Shown here: positions 14,488-23,097 of the stretch, in pieces | Position numbering within the stretch: position 1 is the stretch's first letter | How the letters are laid out: each line of letters starts with the position of its first letter | Source: Deltaproteobacteria bacterium | Lineage (GTDB): Bacteria; Desulfobacterota; Syntrophia; Syntrophales; Smithellaceae | Assembly (NCBI GenBank): GCA_012729055.1 | Contig: JAAYDW010000084.1 | Span: 1 to 50,985, forward strand | DNA: 50,985 nt | Direction: 5' to 3' | Notes under the pieces: model-generated | Database searches by the model: none | Seen by the model: the letters and a program-made list of their open reading frames with translations, nothing else | What the model was told of the DNA's origin: nothing | Position numbers and translations under genes: made by a program

Positions 14488-15836
14488 CGGGCGGGCGTCT
14501 CCCGGTCGGTTCCCGCCAGAACGGACATGGCGGCAATGTGATTCAGCAGGGTGCCGGACGACGCGTCCAGATTGTTGAGCTCCCGGCCCGGCTCCAGGGT
14601 GGTGATGACCGCCTGGCCGATGATCTTCCTGCCCTCGCGGCCCTGCAGATCGCGCGTCCGGATGCCCCAGATGTTATGGAAGATGAGCGCCCGGCCGTTT
14701 TGAGAGCCGATGTAGAGCATGACATGTCCCTTGCGCCACAGGAGCGTGAGGTAGGGAACGCCTTTTTCGAGAATGATTTTTTCCTTTTCGGCCGGAGGCA
14801 GCCCCGAAAGGTCGGTCAGCCTGCCGGCTTCCCGGACCTGGTCTTCCGAATGGCGGGGAAGCCAGATGCCGAACACGGCAAAGAAGTCGCGGGTCATGGA
14901 CGAGCAGTCCCGGTTGCCGTACATCCCGCCCCAGCCGTAAGGTTCGCCGATCATTTCGTTGGCGATCCTGGCCGCGTTGACGAGAGTCAGGCGCAGGGGT
15001 TTGGCCGCGGCCGCTTCCGTCGAAACAAATCCGCGGCGGATGACGGCCTGCCCGCCGGGGTCGGCCACGGCGACCGCCACCTGCAACCTGTCGGCGAGGA
15101 CGGCCGCTAGAGGAAAGATATGCCCCACCGACCCCCGGACCAGGAACCGGCCGTTTTCATCCAGCACGGACGTCCGGTCGCGGGTGAGCACCGCATAGCG
15201 TCCCGTTTCCCAGGCGCGAACGAAAGCGTCCCCGGCTTCCGCCAGGTCTTCCGCCGGAATCCAGCCGTAGGTAAAAGACGTTTCCACCAGCACCCAGGAC
15301 TTGTCCGCGCTTGCGTGGCAGATCATGACCGGCGTGTTGGCGGCGACGGCCGAGCGCTGCAGATTGTCAAACGGCCAGGCCGAGCTGTCGCCGTCGGCGC
15401 TCGTGAAAGAGGGCGACTGGGTCGGCAGCTCTCTCAGGCTCGTATTGCGGATCGTGATGCCGCGCGACAGGGCGTTGGGATAATTGTGCAGCGACGCGTT
15501 GTGCCGTATTTTTTTGAACCAGGACGGCGGATGGCGTTTTTTGTTTTCTCCGAAGCCGGGCTTCATCACCGCATATTTGCGGACATCCTGCTTCACCCGT
15601 TCGGGCAGCGCGTGAAACGGCTCGCTCTGGCGCCAGACCGAAAAGGTGATCGTGTTGTAGTCCTCATCCATCCGGGCCTGCTCGGCGGCCGGCAGAAGCT
15701 CTTCGCCGGCGGCAGCGGGAAAATACGCGGCGTGGTCCTGGCGCAGATCCCGGACGTCCCGGATCGCCTCCGGCGCCGCTACGCAGCCGAACAAAAAGAG
15801 AAACAGCATCGCCGCCGACCAGCATCGTTTGCTCAT
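14484..15836 (-). CDS. SH3-domain NlpC/P60 cell-wall peptidase lipoprotein
   Basis: A 450-residue exported protein. The N-terminus has a hydrophobic segment ending FLFGC (C18), a lipobox-like lipidation site. The middle (about 120-280) matches bacterial SH3 modules (ITIRNTSLRELPTQ, SWVLVETSFTYGWIP). The C-terminal NlpC/P60 cysteine peptidase has Cys311 in GNRDCSSMTRDFF, His371 in RKGHVMLYIG and a third polar position near FHNIWG. Such enzymes cut gamma-D-Glu-diamino-acid bonds in peptidoglycan stem peptides. ATG 15836 with AAGGAT upstream was preferred over TTG 15857. It is the first gene of a two-gene unit with truA. Confidence 0.88.
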   Translation of the reverse strand: MSKRCWSAAMLFLFLFGCVAAPEAIRDVRDLRQDHAAYFPAAAGEELLPAAEQARMDEDYNTITFSVWRQSEPFHALPERVKQDVRKYAVMKPGFGENKKRHPPSWFKKIRHNASLHNYPNALSRGITIRNTSLRELPTQSPSFTSADGDSSAWPFDNLQRSAVAANTPVMICHASADKSWVLVETSFTYGWIPAEDLAEAGDAFVRAWETGRYAVLTRDRTSVLDENGRFLVRGSVGHIFPLAAVLADRLQVAVAVADPGGQAVIRRGFVSTEAAAAKPLRLTLVNAARIANEMIGEPYGWGGMYGNRDCSSMTRDFFAVFGIWLPRHSEDQVREAGRLTDLSGLPPAEKEKIILEKGVPYLTLLWRKGHVMLYIGSQNGRALIFHNIWGIRTRDLQGREGRKIIGQAVITTLEPGRELNNLDASSGTLLNHIAAMSVLAGTDRETPAR

Positions 15837-15869
15837 GGAAAAACAATCCTTATTCAAAAAGTAAGTTAT

Positions 15870-15898
15870 CTTATATTCTTTTTTTGCGCCCGGGGCAA
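15870..15898 (-). promoter_or_regulatory. Sigma-70 promoter for the NlpC/P60-truA unit
   Basis: Minus strand TTGCCC (15898-15893), 17-base spacer, TATAAG (15875-15870), 34 bases before the start codon. Confidence 0.5.
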
Positions 15899-15948
15899 GG
15901 GCGCAGGTGGCCAGGCCGCCGGCAGCCGGCTTTTCCGATCATTTTATT

Positions 15949-15976
15949 TTGCATTCGGACGAATTTGGTGTAAATT
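15949..15976 (+). promoter_or_regulatory. Possible sigma-70 promoter for the cyclic-nucleotide-fold gene
   Basis: TTGCAT (15949-15954), a 16-base spacer, TAAATT (15971-15976), about 100 bases before the ATG at 16077. Partial matches only; divergent from the NlpC/P60 promoter. Confidence 0.35.
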
Positions 15977-16076
15977 ATGAACCGACCGGCGCCTTTGTCC
16001 GACAATTTTGTAGCATAAGAAACGGAAGGCTGGTATAAGAAAAATCAACTTTTAACCTCAAGGAAAGGAGCCCATC

Positions 16077-16562
16077 ATGATCGCGATCAGTATCCTGAAG
16101 TCGTTCGCTTTTTTTAAGGATTTCACCAACGATCAACTCGTTAAACTTGAATCTCTGGCCAATGAAGAGACCTATCCGGCCGGTACGCAGCTCTACTCCA
16201 CGGGCGATCCCGCCAGATGCCTTTATCTTCTTCAGGAAGGGAAGATTGCGCTGTTCATGGACAACTACATGGGACCCGGCAAACCGCCCATGCAGGTCAC
16301 CATCGACATCATCACCAAGGGAGAATCCATGGGCTGGTCGGCGGTCGTGGAACCCTACATCTACACGCTCAGCGCCCGCTGCCTCGAGAATACCAGAATG
16401 ATCGCCTTCGACGCCGCCAAGCTGCGCGCCGTGATGGAAGAAGATTGTCCGCTGGGTTACAAAATCATGCAGTCCACCGCCAAAATCATCGCCTCGCGGC
16501 TGACGCATACCCGTATTATTCTGGTCGGCGAGCGCGGCCTTTCCACATTGACCGATTATTAA
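16077..16562 (+). CDS. Cyclic-nucleotide-binding-fold protein lacking a DNA-binding domain
   Basis: A 161-residue protein with a single CNB (cupin-like) beta-roll: FKDFTNDQLVKLESLANEE, YPAGTQLYSTGDPARCLYLL, EGKIALF. There is no C-terminal helix-turn-helix, so it is not a complete Crp/Fnr regulator. The phosphate-binding cassette is altered: where Crp-type proteins have GE(I/L)A and RSA, this one has GESMGWSAVVEP and YTLSARC, so the usual ribose-binding Glu and phosphate-binding Arg are not recognisable. It may bind another ligand or a protein partner. AAGGAAAGGAG precedes the start. It sits 22 bases before the arginine decarboxylase gene and may control that enzyme. Confidence 0.82.
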   Translation: MIAISILKSFAFFKDFTNDQLVKLESLANEETYPAGTQLYSTGDPARCLYLLQEGKIALFMDNYMGPGKPPMQVTIDIITKGESMGWSAVVEPYIYTLSARCLENTRMIAFDAAKLRAVMEEDCPLGYKIMQSTAKIIASRLTHTRIILVGERGLSTLTDY

Positions 16563-16584
16563 ATTTGTTTTCAAGGAGACGGCT

Positions 16585-17133
16585 ATGCAGAATTTTGTCC
16601 CCAAAAAGATCTTCTTCACCAAAGGCGTGGGCACGCACAAAGACGAGCTTCACTCCTTTGAGCGTGCCTTACGCAACGCGGGCATTGAAAAATGCAACCT
16701 GGTTCAGGTGTCCAGCATTTTTCCTCCCGGCTGTAAAATGATTTCCAAATCGCAGGGCCTCAAGTCGCTCGTGCCGGGCGCCATCACCTACTGCGTGATG
16801 AGCCGCTGCTGCTCGAACGAACCCAAGCGGCTTCTGGCCGCTTCGGTGGGCTGCGCGATCCCCGCGGACAAAACCTCATACGGCTACATCAGCGAACACC
16901 ACGCTTTCGGCATGACGGAAAAGCAAACCGGCGACCACGCCGAAGACCTGGCCGCGGCCATGCTGGCCTCCACGCTGGGCATCGACTTCAACGTCGATGA
17001 GAGCTGGGACGAGAAGAAAGAAATATTTAAAATCAGCGGCAAGATCGTCCGGACGCTGAACGTCACCCAGTCAAAAATCTGCGTGGACAACAAATACACC
17101 ACCGTCGTCGCCGCCGCTGTTTTTGTTTTCTGA
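16585..17133 (+). CDS. pdaD: Pyruvoyl-dependent arginine decarboxylase
   Basis: A 182-residue proenzyme of the PvlArgDC family, which converts arginine to agmatine and CO2. The self-cleavage site is the Ser43-Ser44 pair in LVQVSSIFPPGC; cleavage makes a beta chain and an alpha chain whose N-terminal serine becomes the pyruvoyl cofactor. A Glu equivalent to the catalytic one is in SEHHAFGMT (E104). The N-terminal FFTKGVGTHKDELHSFE is characteristic. The start has AAGGAG upstream. Arginine decarboxylation can serve polyamine synthesis or acid resistance; no agmatinase or antiporter is adjacent. Confidence 0.93.
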   Translation: MQNFVPKKIFFTKGVGTHKDELHSFERALRNAGIEKCNLVQVSSIFPPGCKMISKSQGLKSLVPGAITYCVMSRCCSNEPKRLLAASVGCAIPADKTSYGYISEHHAFGMTEKQTGDHAEDLAAAMLASTLGIDFNVDESWDEKKEIFKISGKIVRTLNVTQSKICVDNKYTTVVAAAVFVF

Positions 17134-17243
17134 AAAAAACGCCAACCGGCCGATCCGTCGCTGCAACGGCAGTCCCGCCGCCCTGCTGCGACGCGCCGGA
17201 AATATCGCAGCCGCCGTCGGGCGGCAAGAAACTGTCGTGACCT

Positions 17244-18104
17244 ATGAAAATTGAAATCCCCGAATTGAAATACCAGGACGTCGGCGGCGCAGAGCTCCCC
17301 TATCTGTATTATCCCGGCGGCGAAAAGAAAATGCTTTTCGCCCACGCCACCGGCTTTCTTCCCTGGTTGTGGCATCCGATCATCGAGGCGTTTGTTCCCG
17401 AATACTCCGTCTGGGCGCCGTACATCTGCAACTACCGGTCGTGCGATCCGCACGAAGGCGGCCTGAAGTGGAATGTCATTGCCGAGGATCTGGGCGCGTT
17501 CTGCCGCGCGCAGAACATTGAAAACCACGTGCAGGTCGGCCATTCCATGGGCGCCGCGGTTTCGACGATCACCGCCGCGCTTTTCGGCGTTCGTCCGCGC
17601 GGCATGATCCTCATCGAACCGATTTTCCTGCCCGAGGAATTTTACAGCCTGACGCCGAGCGTCAAGGACCATCCGCTCGCGTCCAAGTCGATCAAGCGCG
17701 TCAACCACTGGAAAAGCGAAGAAGACGCCATGGCCTATCTGAATTCCCGTTCCTTTTTTACGAGCTGGGACAAGGAGATCCTGGATCTGTACAAGCGCTT
17801 CGGCATGGAAAAAATGCCGCAGGGCGACATGCGGCTCACCTGCGCGCCGGAAAGCGAAGCGGCGATGTTCATGGGCGGCTGGTGCTGCAATCCCTGGCCG
17901 CTTCTGCAAACGATCGGCTGCCCCGCGCTGGTGATTGAAGGAGTCCAGAGCCCCAACCGCGATTTCGTGGACGTCCGGCGGGCCGTCTCGCTTCTGCCCG
18001 AGGGGCAATACGGGTCGGTGGCCGGCGCGGGCCATCTCATCCCGATGGAAAAACCCGGCGAGACCACCGCCATCATCAGGGATTTTATCGCGAAGCTGCC
18101 CTGA
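17244..18104 (+). CDS. Alpha/beta-hydrolase
   Basis: A 286-residue alpha/beta-hydrolase fold protein. The nucleophile elbow is VGHSMGAAVS (Ser101), the oxyanion segment is near FAHATGFLPWLW and the catalytic His is in GAGHLIPME near the C-terminus. The acidic member is uncertain; VIEGVQSPNRDF is the candidate strand end. No signal peptide, so it is cytoplasmic, with an ester, lactone or acyl thioester as probable substrate. The ribosome-binding site is weak. It follows pdaD after 110 bases and precedes the ParA gene by 51, so it may share their transcript. Confidence 0.85.
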   Translation: MKIEIPELKYQDVGGAELPYLYYPGGEKKMLFAHATGFLPWLWHPIIEAFVPEYSVWAPYICNYRSCDPHEGGLKWNVIAEDLGAFCRAQNIENHVQVGHSMGAAVSTITAALFGVRPRGMILIEPIFLPEEFYSLTPSVKDHPLASKSIKRVNHWKSEEDAMAYLNSRSFFTSWDKEILDLYKRFGMEKMPQGDMRLTCAPESEAAMFMGGWCCNPWPLLQTIGCPALVIEGVQSPNRDFVDVRRAVSLLPEGQYGSVAGAGHLIPMEKPGETTAIIRDFIAKLP

Positions 18105-18155
18105 ACGTTGCGTGTGCGGTCGCAGCTTCCGGAAAAAACACTGGAGACGCAAAAC

Positions 18156-18920
18156 ATGGCCGGTCCCGACATCATCGCTTTCTGCAATCAAAAGGGGGGC
18201 GTCGGCAAAACCACCTGCGCCCTCAATATCGCCGTGGGGCTCACGCTGCTTCGGAAAAAAGTCCTTGTCATCGATTTCGATCCGCAGGCGCACCTGACCT
18301 ACTCCCTGGGCCTCGACGCCAACACTCTGCCGGGCGCGATCGACGCGGTGATGACGGGCGAAAAGCCGCTTGCCGAAGCGGTTCTGGACCTTAAGGGTAT
18401 GCGGGTTCTGCCCGCCGGCCCGGGCCTGGCAAAACTGGAAACGGAACTTGCCGCACGGTCTGAAAATGAATTTATTCTAAAAGACCGCCTGGCCGGCGTC
18501 ACAGATGTCTCCTACGTCATCATCGACTGCCCGCCGTCGGCGGGGCTTCTGACCGTGAACGCCCTGGTCGCGTGCCGGGAGGTGTTCATTCCGCTGCAGA
18601 TGGAGTTTCTGGCCCTGAAGGGCATGAGCCGTCTTCTGACGCTCATCGAGGACATTCGGAAATCCTGCCGAACGGACGGCCCTTCCTACCGCGTCATTCC
18701 CACGCGCTACGACGCGCGCAAAAGGCTCAACAACGCCATCATGGACAAGGTGCGCGAACGCTTCGGCCCGCGCGTGTTCCGGGCCGTCATCCGCGAAAAT
18801 ATCGCCGTGGCCGAAGCCCCCAGTTTCGGCCAATCCATTTTCGAATACGCCCCCAGAAGCCACGGCGCGGAAGACTATCTGGATCTGTGCCGGGAAATGC
18901 TCAGAAGGCGTCAGGGTTAA
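18156..18920 (+). CDS. ParA/MinD-family ATPase without a ParB partner
   Basis: A 254-residue P-loop ATPase with the deviant Walker A motif QKGGVGKTTCA (residues 12-22), switch region VLVIDFDPQAHLTYSLG and Walker B-like YVIIDCPPSAG. These are ParA/Soj features, and such proteins position DNA or large protein assemblies. No parB, centromere-like repeat or second partition gene is adjacent, so a chromosomal positioning role for some other cargo is more likely than plasmid partition. ATG 18156 is preceded by GGAG. The gene lies 21 bases before the first caspase-fold gene, making that cluster a possible partner. Confidence 0.88.
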   Translation: MAGPDIIAFCNQKGGVGKTTCALNIAVGLTLLRKKVLVIDFDPQAHLTYSLGLDANTLPGAIDAVMTGEKPLAEAVLDLKGMRVLPAGPGLAKLETELAARSENEFILKDRLAGVTDVSYVIIDCPPSAGLLTVNALVACREVFIPLQMEFLALKGMSRLLTLIEDIRKSCRTDGPSYRVIPTRYDARKRLNNAIMDKVRERFGPRVFRAVIRENIAVAEAPSFGQSIFEYAPRSHGAEDYLDLCREMLRRRQG

Positions 18921-18941
18921 GGAAAAAAAGCAAGTTATCCG

Positions 18942-20264
18942 ATGAAGAAAAAACTATTCAGTCTGTTGCTCCTTATTGTTTCTTTGCTGCTCATGCATGC
19001 CTGTGCATCCGTTCCGCTGGCCACAACCGAAGAGGAGACGCGCATTAAAAATATACCGCCTCCGCCGGACAAGGCGCTCCTCTATGTTTACAGAGACAAC
19101 CTGTTTATGGGGTCCGCCGTTATTTACCACGTTTATATCGATGAGCAGCGCGTCGGCGGCTCATTGGCCGTTAACAATTTTCTGGCCGTTGTCCTGGAAC
19201 CGGGAGAGCACCGCTTTTCTTACGTTGCCTCTCATCTGGCGCCATCGGCCCTGTCCGCGTATCTCTCCGACAATTACCTGCCGGTGCAGGTTGACTCCGG
19301 TCGCAAGTATTACATCAAGATTTCCGCTCAATCCGGCCCCGGCCGGTCCAGAATGGTCGATGTGCTTCCCGAATCGTTTCAAAACGCCAAACTGATCGAT
19401 AAAAGCCGGCAGCCGGCCCCTCTGCAAACCGCTCAGTCCCATGCCCGGCCTGCTTCCCCCCCGGCCGGGCAACAGCGGCCGATTCCCCGATCGGATGTCG
19501 ATACGCTTTTTCCGGCGACGGTACGCATCCAGCAAAACAGTTACGCCATTGTCATCGGCGTTGAGGAATACCGGGAGAAATTACCGAAAGCCGATTTCGC
19601 CGTGAATGACGCCCGCGTGATGGGGAAATATTTTTCAAAATCGCTGGGGATACCGGAAGAAAATCTGGTCATTCTGACAAACGACCGGGCAACGAAAAGC
19701 GATATGGAAAAATATTTCCATCGCTGGCTGCAAAACAACGTGACAAAAGAAAGTGAGCTGTTTATCTATTTCTCCGGCCACGGCGCGCCCGATCCTGCAA
19801 ACGGCGACGCTTACCTGGTCCCCTACGACGGGGATCCCGCCTACATCACGGAAACCGGCTATCCGCTGCGCCGGCTGTATGAGGTCCTCAACCGGCTGCC
19901 GTCCCGAAGAAACGTGGTGATTCTGGATTCCTGCTTTTCGGGCGCGGGCGATCGATCCGTCATCGCCAAGGGACTGAGGCCGCTTGTGGTTATGGCGGCG
20001 GACCAAAGCCGCATCGGGCTTGCGACGACGGTTCTGTCGGCGTCCGCCGGCAACCAGGTCAGTTCGACGTATCTGGAGAAAGGGCATGGCTTGCTGACCT
20101 ATTACGTTTTAAAAGGATTAAAAGAAGAGAAATTTCTCGGTGCGGAAGGGCGGCTTGATATCGAAAAACTCTATCCTTACGTGAGGCAGAATGTCGAGCG
20201 CGTCGCCCGCAAACAGTACAACAACGCGCAGACGCCGCAGCTGATCGGAACGCGGAAAAATTAA
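18942..20264 (+). CDS. Caspase-fold (peptidase C14) lipoprotein with N-terminal DUF2846-like domain
   Basis: A 440-residue lipoprotein: signal peptide followed by the lipobox LMHAC (C21). Residues about 40-150 (PPPPDKALLYVYRDNLFMG, EPGEHRFSY, GRKYYIKI) resemble the DUF2846 family. After a proline-rich linker ending RSDVD (183-187) comes a caspase p20-like domain with NSYAIVIGVEEY, catalytic His280 in YFSGHGAPDP and Cys331 in LDSCFSGAG. Both catalytic residues are intact, so an active cysteine endopeptidase is expected, attached to the cell envelope facing away from the cytoplasm. It is the first of three tandem paralogues and the only one without ankyrin repeats. Confidence 0.9.
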   Translation: MKKKLFSLLLLIVSLLLMHACASVPLATTEEETRIKNIPPPPDKALLYVYRDNLFMGSAVIYHVYIDEQRVGGSLAVNNFLAVVLEPGEHRFSYVASHLAPSALSAYLSDNYLPVQVDSGRKYYIKISAQSGPGRSRMVDVLPESFQNAKLIDKSRQPAPLQTAQSHARPASPPAGQQRPIPRSDVDTLFPATVRIQQNSYAIVIGVEEYREKLPKADFAVNDARVMGKYFSKSLGIPEENLVILTNDRATKSDMEKYFHRWLQNNVTKESELFIYFSGHGAPDPANGDAYLVPYDGDPAYITETGYPLRRLYEVLNRLPSRRNVVILDSCFSGAGDRSVIAKGLRPLVVMAADQSRIGLATTVLSASAGNQVSSTYLEKGHGLLTYYVLKGLKEEKFLGAEGRLDIEKLYPYVRQNVERVARKQYNNAQTPQLIGTRKN

Positions 20265-20276
20265 GGAAGGCGGCCT

Positions 20277-21611
20277 ATGCAGAATGTTTTGAAATGTATC
20301 GTTTCCGGCATTGCGTTACTTCTTCTGGCCGGCTGCGCGGCAGGCTTGGTCGGAGCGGCCAGGAACGGCGACGTCGCCGCTTTACAGAAACTGCTGGACG
20401 CGGGAGCGGATATCAATGAAAGCGGTCTGTCCGGAAACTGCAACGGCCCCGCCCTGGCTCATGCCGCCTACTACTGTCATCCCGAAGCGGTTCGGTATCT
20501 GGTGAAAAGAGGCGCCGATATCGAAGCCGTCGGCGCCATGATGGGCGGCAATCGTCCGCTGCATCTGGCGGCAGGTTCGGACTGTGTCGAAGCCGTCCAA
20601 ATCCTGCTGGATGGGGGAGCGGATCTGCATGCCCGGGCCATGCGGGGTTCGGCTCTGTCCGTCGCCGCGATCGAAGGCAACATCAAAACCGTGAAATACC
20701 TGATCACCCGCGGGGCGGATGTGGACGACGCCGTTACCACACTGCAAAAACGCGGAGAAAAAAAGGCGCTGGCGCTTCTGGAAAAATACGCTCAGCCGGC
20801 CCTGGCGGCCGGCTCCCGCGGAAAAGCTCCCGCCGCAAAGCCGATCCGGTCCGATATTGATGCCGTTCCCGCTTTCACGGCCGCGCCCCGGCCCGACGAT
20901 TACGCGGTGGTCATCGGCGTTGAACGTTACCAGGGGCTTCCCCCTTCGGACTTCTCAAAAAACGACGCGGTGGTTTTCAGCCGTTATCTCCAAGCGCTGG
21001 GATACCCGGCGCGTAATATCGAGCTGGTGACAGACGACAAAGCAACCAAATCCGCCATCGAAAAAGCGCTGGAAGCCTGGCTTGTCAATCACGCTAAGAA
21101 GGGCAGCAGAATCATCGTTTACTTTTCGGGCCACGGCGCGCCGGAGCCCGCCACGGGAGAAGCCTATCTGGTGCCCTACGACGGAGATCCGAATTACCTG
21201 CCGCAGACCGGATACCCGCTTAAAAGACTCTATGAACAACTGGCGAATCTGCCGTCTCGGGAAATGATTGTCGTGCTCGATTCCTGCTTTTCGGGCATGG
21301 GGGGCCGCAGCGTTCTGGCCAAAGGGGCCAGGCCGCTGGTCATGACGGCGCCCACAATGACGCTTCCGACTAATGCCGTCGTGCTTACCGCCTCGGAAGC
21401 CGGCCAGATTTCCACATCGTCGCCGGACAAAGGCCACGGCGTTTTCACGTATTATTTTCTGAAAGCCCTCAAAGACGGCCGGAAGAACATTGCCGAAATC
21501 TACGAAACCATCAAACCGCAGGTGCAAGACGAGGCCCGGCGCTTAAACGTCCGGCAGAACCCGACGATCAGTCCGGCTGCGGAAGCGCTCCAGGGGAGGT
21601 TTGCTTTTTAA
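20277..21611 (+). CDS. Ankyrin-repeat caspase-fold lipoprotein
   Basis: A 444-residue lipoprotein with lipobox LLAGC (C20). Residues about 25-170 contain four or so ankyrin repeats, seen as AARNGDVAALQKLLDAGADI, YLVKRGADIEAVG, ILLDGGADLHARA and YLITRGADVDDA. The linker ends RSDID (191-195). The caspase-like domain (about 205-444) has YAVVIGVERY, His286 in YFSGHGAPEP and Cys337 in LDSCFSGMG. Ankyrin repeats usually bind another protein, suggesting substrate or partner capture next to the protease. It starts 12 bases after the preceding paralogue. Confidence 0.9.
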   Translation: MQNVLKCIVSGIALLLLAGCAAGLVGAARNGDVAALQKLLDAGADINESGLSGNCNGPALAHAAYYCHPEAVRYLVKRGADIEAVGAMMGGNRPLHLAAGSDCVEAVQILLDGGADLHARAMRGSALSVAAIEGNIKTVKYLITRGADVDDAVTTLQKRGEKKALALLEKYAQPALAAGSRGKAPAAKPIRSDIDAVPAFTAAPRPDDYAVVIGVERYQGLPPSDFSKNDAVVFSRYLQALGYPARNIELVTDDKATKSAIEKALEAWLVNHAKKGSRIIVYFSGHGAPEPATGEAYLVPYDGDPNYLPQTGYPLKRLYEQLANLPSREMIVVLDSCFSGMGGRSVLAKGARPLVMTAPTMTLPTNAVVLTASEAGQISTSSPDKGHGVFTYYFLKALKDGRKNIAEIYETIKPQVQDEARRLNVRQNPTISPAAEALQGRFAF

Positions 21612-21617
21612 TACGGC

Positions 21618-23081
21618 ATGTCAACACAGAGGATGTCTCAGGAACTGAGGTGGATTGTGTGTAAAAGAGCATTAAGAGTTATTTTTGTGTTCTCCTTGTG
21701 CGTCACATTGTCAGCCTGTGCGACGGGCGGTTCGCTGCATGTCGCCTCCGGTCAGGGCAATCTGAAGGCGATGGAGGCGGCTTTGAACGCGGGAGCCGAC
21801 CCCAATGAGCATAAAGGAAAGATGACCAATATTATTGATGGGTGGACGCCTGCGGGTTGGGGTGGCCCCCCCTTGCACCATGCGGCGTACTATTGTCAGG
21901 ACAAGGCGGCGGCGCTGCTCATCGCAAAGGGCGCGGACGTGAATGCGCTTGGCGGCGGAGATCTCACAGCGCTGCACCGGGCGGCCTTCCGAGACTGCGA
22001 GAAGGTCATCAGGCTTCTTCTCGAAAACGGGGCGAACATCAATGCGCGCGACGCAGTTTATCGGGATGGCTACACACCGCTTGAGTGGGCCGCGCTCGCC
22101 GGCGCCAGGCGAGCCGTACGCGCGCTGGTTGAAAACGGCGCAGATCCGGAGGCGGCGATCTTCAAAATCAAAACCGGCAATCAGCACCTGGATAAATCAT
22201 TACATCCTGAAGCGGCGCTACAGCTTCTCAGTGTTTTTGCCGGGCAAAACAAGCGGACGGGCCAGGCTGCGGAGCCCAAAGGCACGCCTGAAGGTATCCG
22301 GCCGGCGATCGTATCCGATATTGACGAGCTTCCCTCCGCGAAAGCAACTCCCGACAAAAAAGCCTATGCGATTGTGATCGGCATCGAACGTTATCGCCAG
22401 AGCCTTCCCCGGGCTGATTTTGCGGACCGGGATGCCGCTGTCGTCGTAAAATATTTGGAAAACACGCTTGGCTATCCCGGGGAAAACATCATTACCCTGA
22501 CCAATGACCGGGCGCTGCAAAGTGATTTTGCCAAGTATTTCGAAAAGTGGCTGCCCAATCATGTGGAGCCGGGCAGCCGGGTGTTTATCTATTATTCCGG
22601 CCACGGCGCGCCCGACCCCAAAACCGGCGGCGCCTACCTTGTGCCGTATGACGGAGACCCCACGTTCATCACCGAAACCGGCTATTCGTTAAACAGAATG
22701 TATGCCGCCCTGGGAAAGCTCCCGGCAAAAGAGATCATCGTGGTTCTGGACTCGTGCTTTTCAGGAAGCGGGGGGCGCTCCGTGCTGGCGAGAGGCGCAA
22801 GGCCCCTGGTGATGAACCTGCAGACCGCAACGGTCCTTCCCAAAAATATGACCGTGATGGCCGCCTCTTCCGGAGAGCAGATCAGTTCGACCTATCATGA
22901 AAAGGGCCACGGCTTGTTTACCTACTTTTTGCTCAAGGGTATCAAGGACGGGGATGTCCTGACCTCCGACGGCGCCCTGCGCATGGACGATCTGTACGGA
23001 TACGTCAAGCCGCAGGTGGAGCGTATTGCCCGCAGGCAGTACAACAACGAGCAGACGCCGCAGTTGATCCGGGGAAAGTAA
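21618..23081 (+). CDS. Ankyrin-repeat caspase-fold lipoprotein, third paralogue
   Basis: A 487-residue protein whose hydrophobic segment ends LSACATGG, a lipobox (C34 in this numbering). Residues about 40-180 hold ankyrin repeats (ASGQGNLKAMEAALNAGAD, LLIAKGADVNALG, LLLENGANINARD, ALVENGADPEAA). The linker contains VSDID (232-236). The caspase-like domain has YAIVIGIERY, His329 in YYSGHGAPDP and Cys380 in LDSCFSGSG, both intact. The start at 21618 gives an untypically long pre-signal segment; a GTG at 21657 with GAGGTGG upstream would give a cleaner signal peptide. It ends 16 bases before the DUF4384 gene. Confidence 0.88.
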   Translation: MSTQRMSQELRWIVCKRALRVIFVFSLCVTLSACATGGSLHVASGQGNLKAMEAALNAGADPNEHKGKMTNIIDGWTPAGWGGPPLHHAAYYCQDKAAALLIAKGADVNALGGGDLTALHRAAFRDCEKVIRLLLENGANINARDAVYRDGYTPLEWAALAGARRAVRALVENGADPEAAIFKIKTGNQHLDKSLHPEAALQLLSVFAGQNKRTGQAAEPKGTPEGIRPAIVSDIDELPSAKATPDKKAYAIVIGIERYRQSLPRADFADRDAAVVVKYLENTLGYPGENIITLTNDRALQSDFAKYFEKWLPNHVEPGSRVFIYYSGHGAPDPKTGGAYLVPYDGDPTFITETGYSLNRMYAALGKLPAKEIIVVLDSCFSGSGGRSVLARGARPLVMNLQTATVLPKNMTVMAASSGEQISSTYHEKGHGLFTYFLLKGIKDGDVLTSDGALRMDDLYGYVKPQVERIARRQYNNEQTPQLIRGK

Positions 23082-23097
23082 GGAAAGAGAAGTCGCC

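Noticed and set aside
18156-18920. ParA as evidence for a plasmid or integrated replicon
   Set aside because: No ParB, replication initiator, origin iterons or mobility genes are nearby; chromosomal neighbours surround it.
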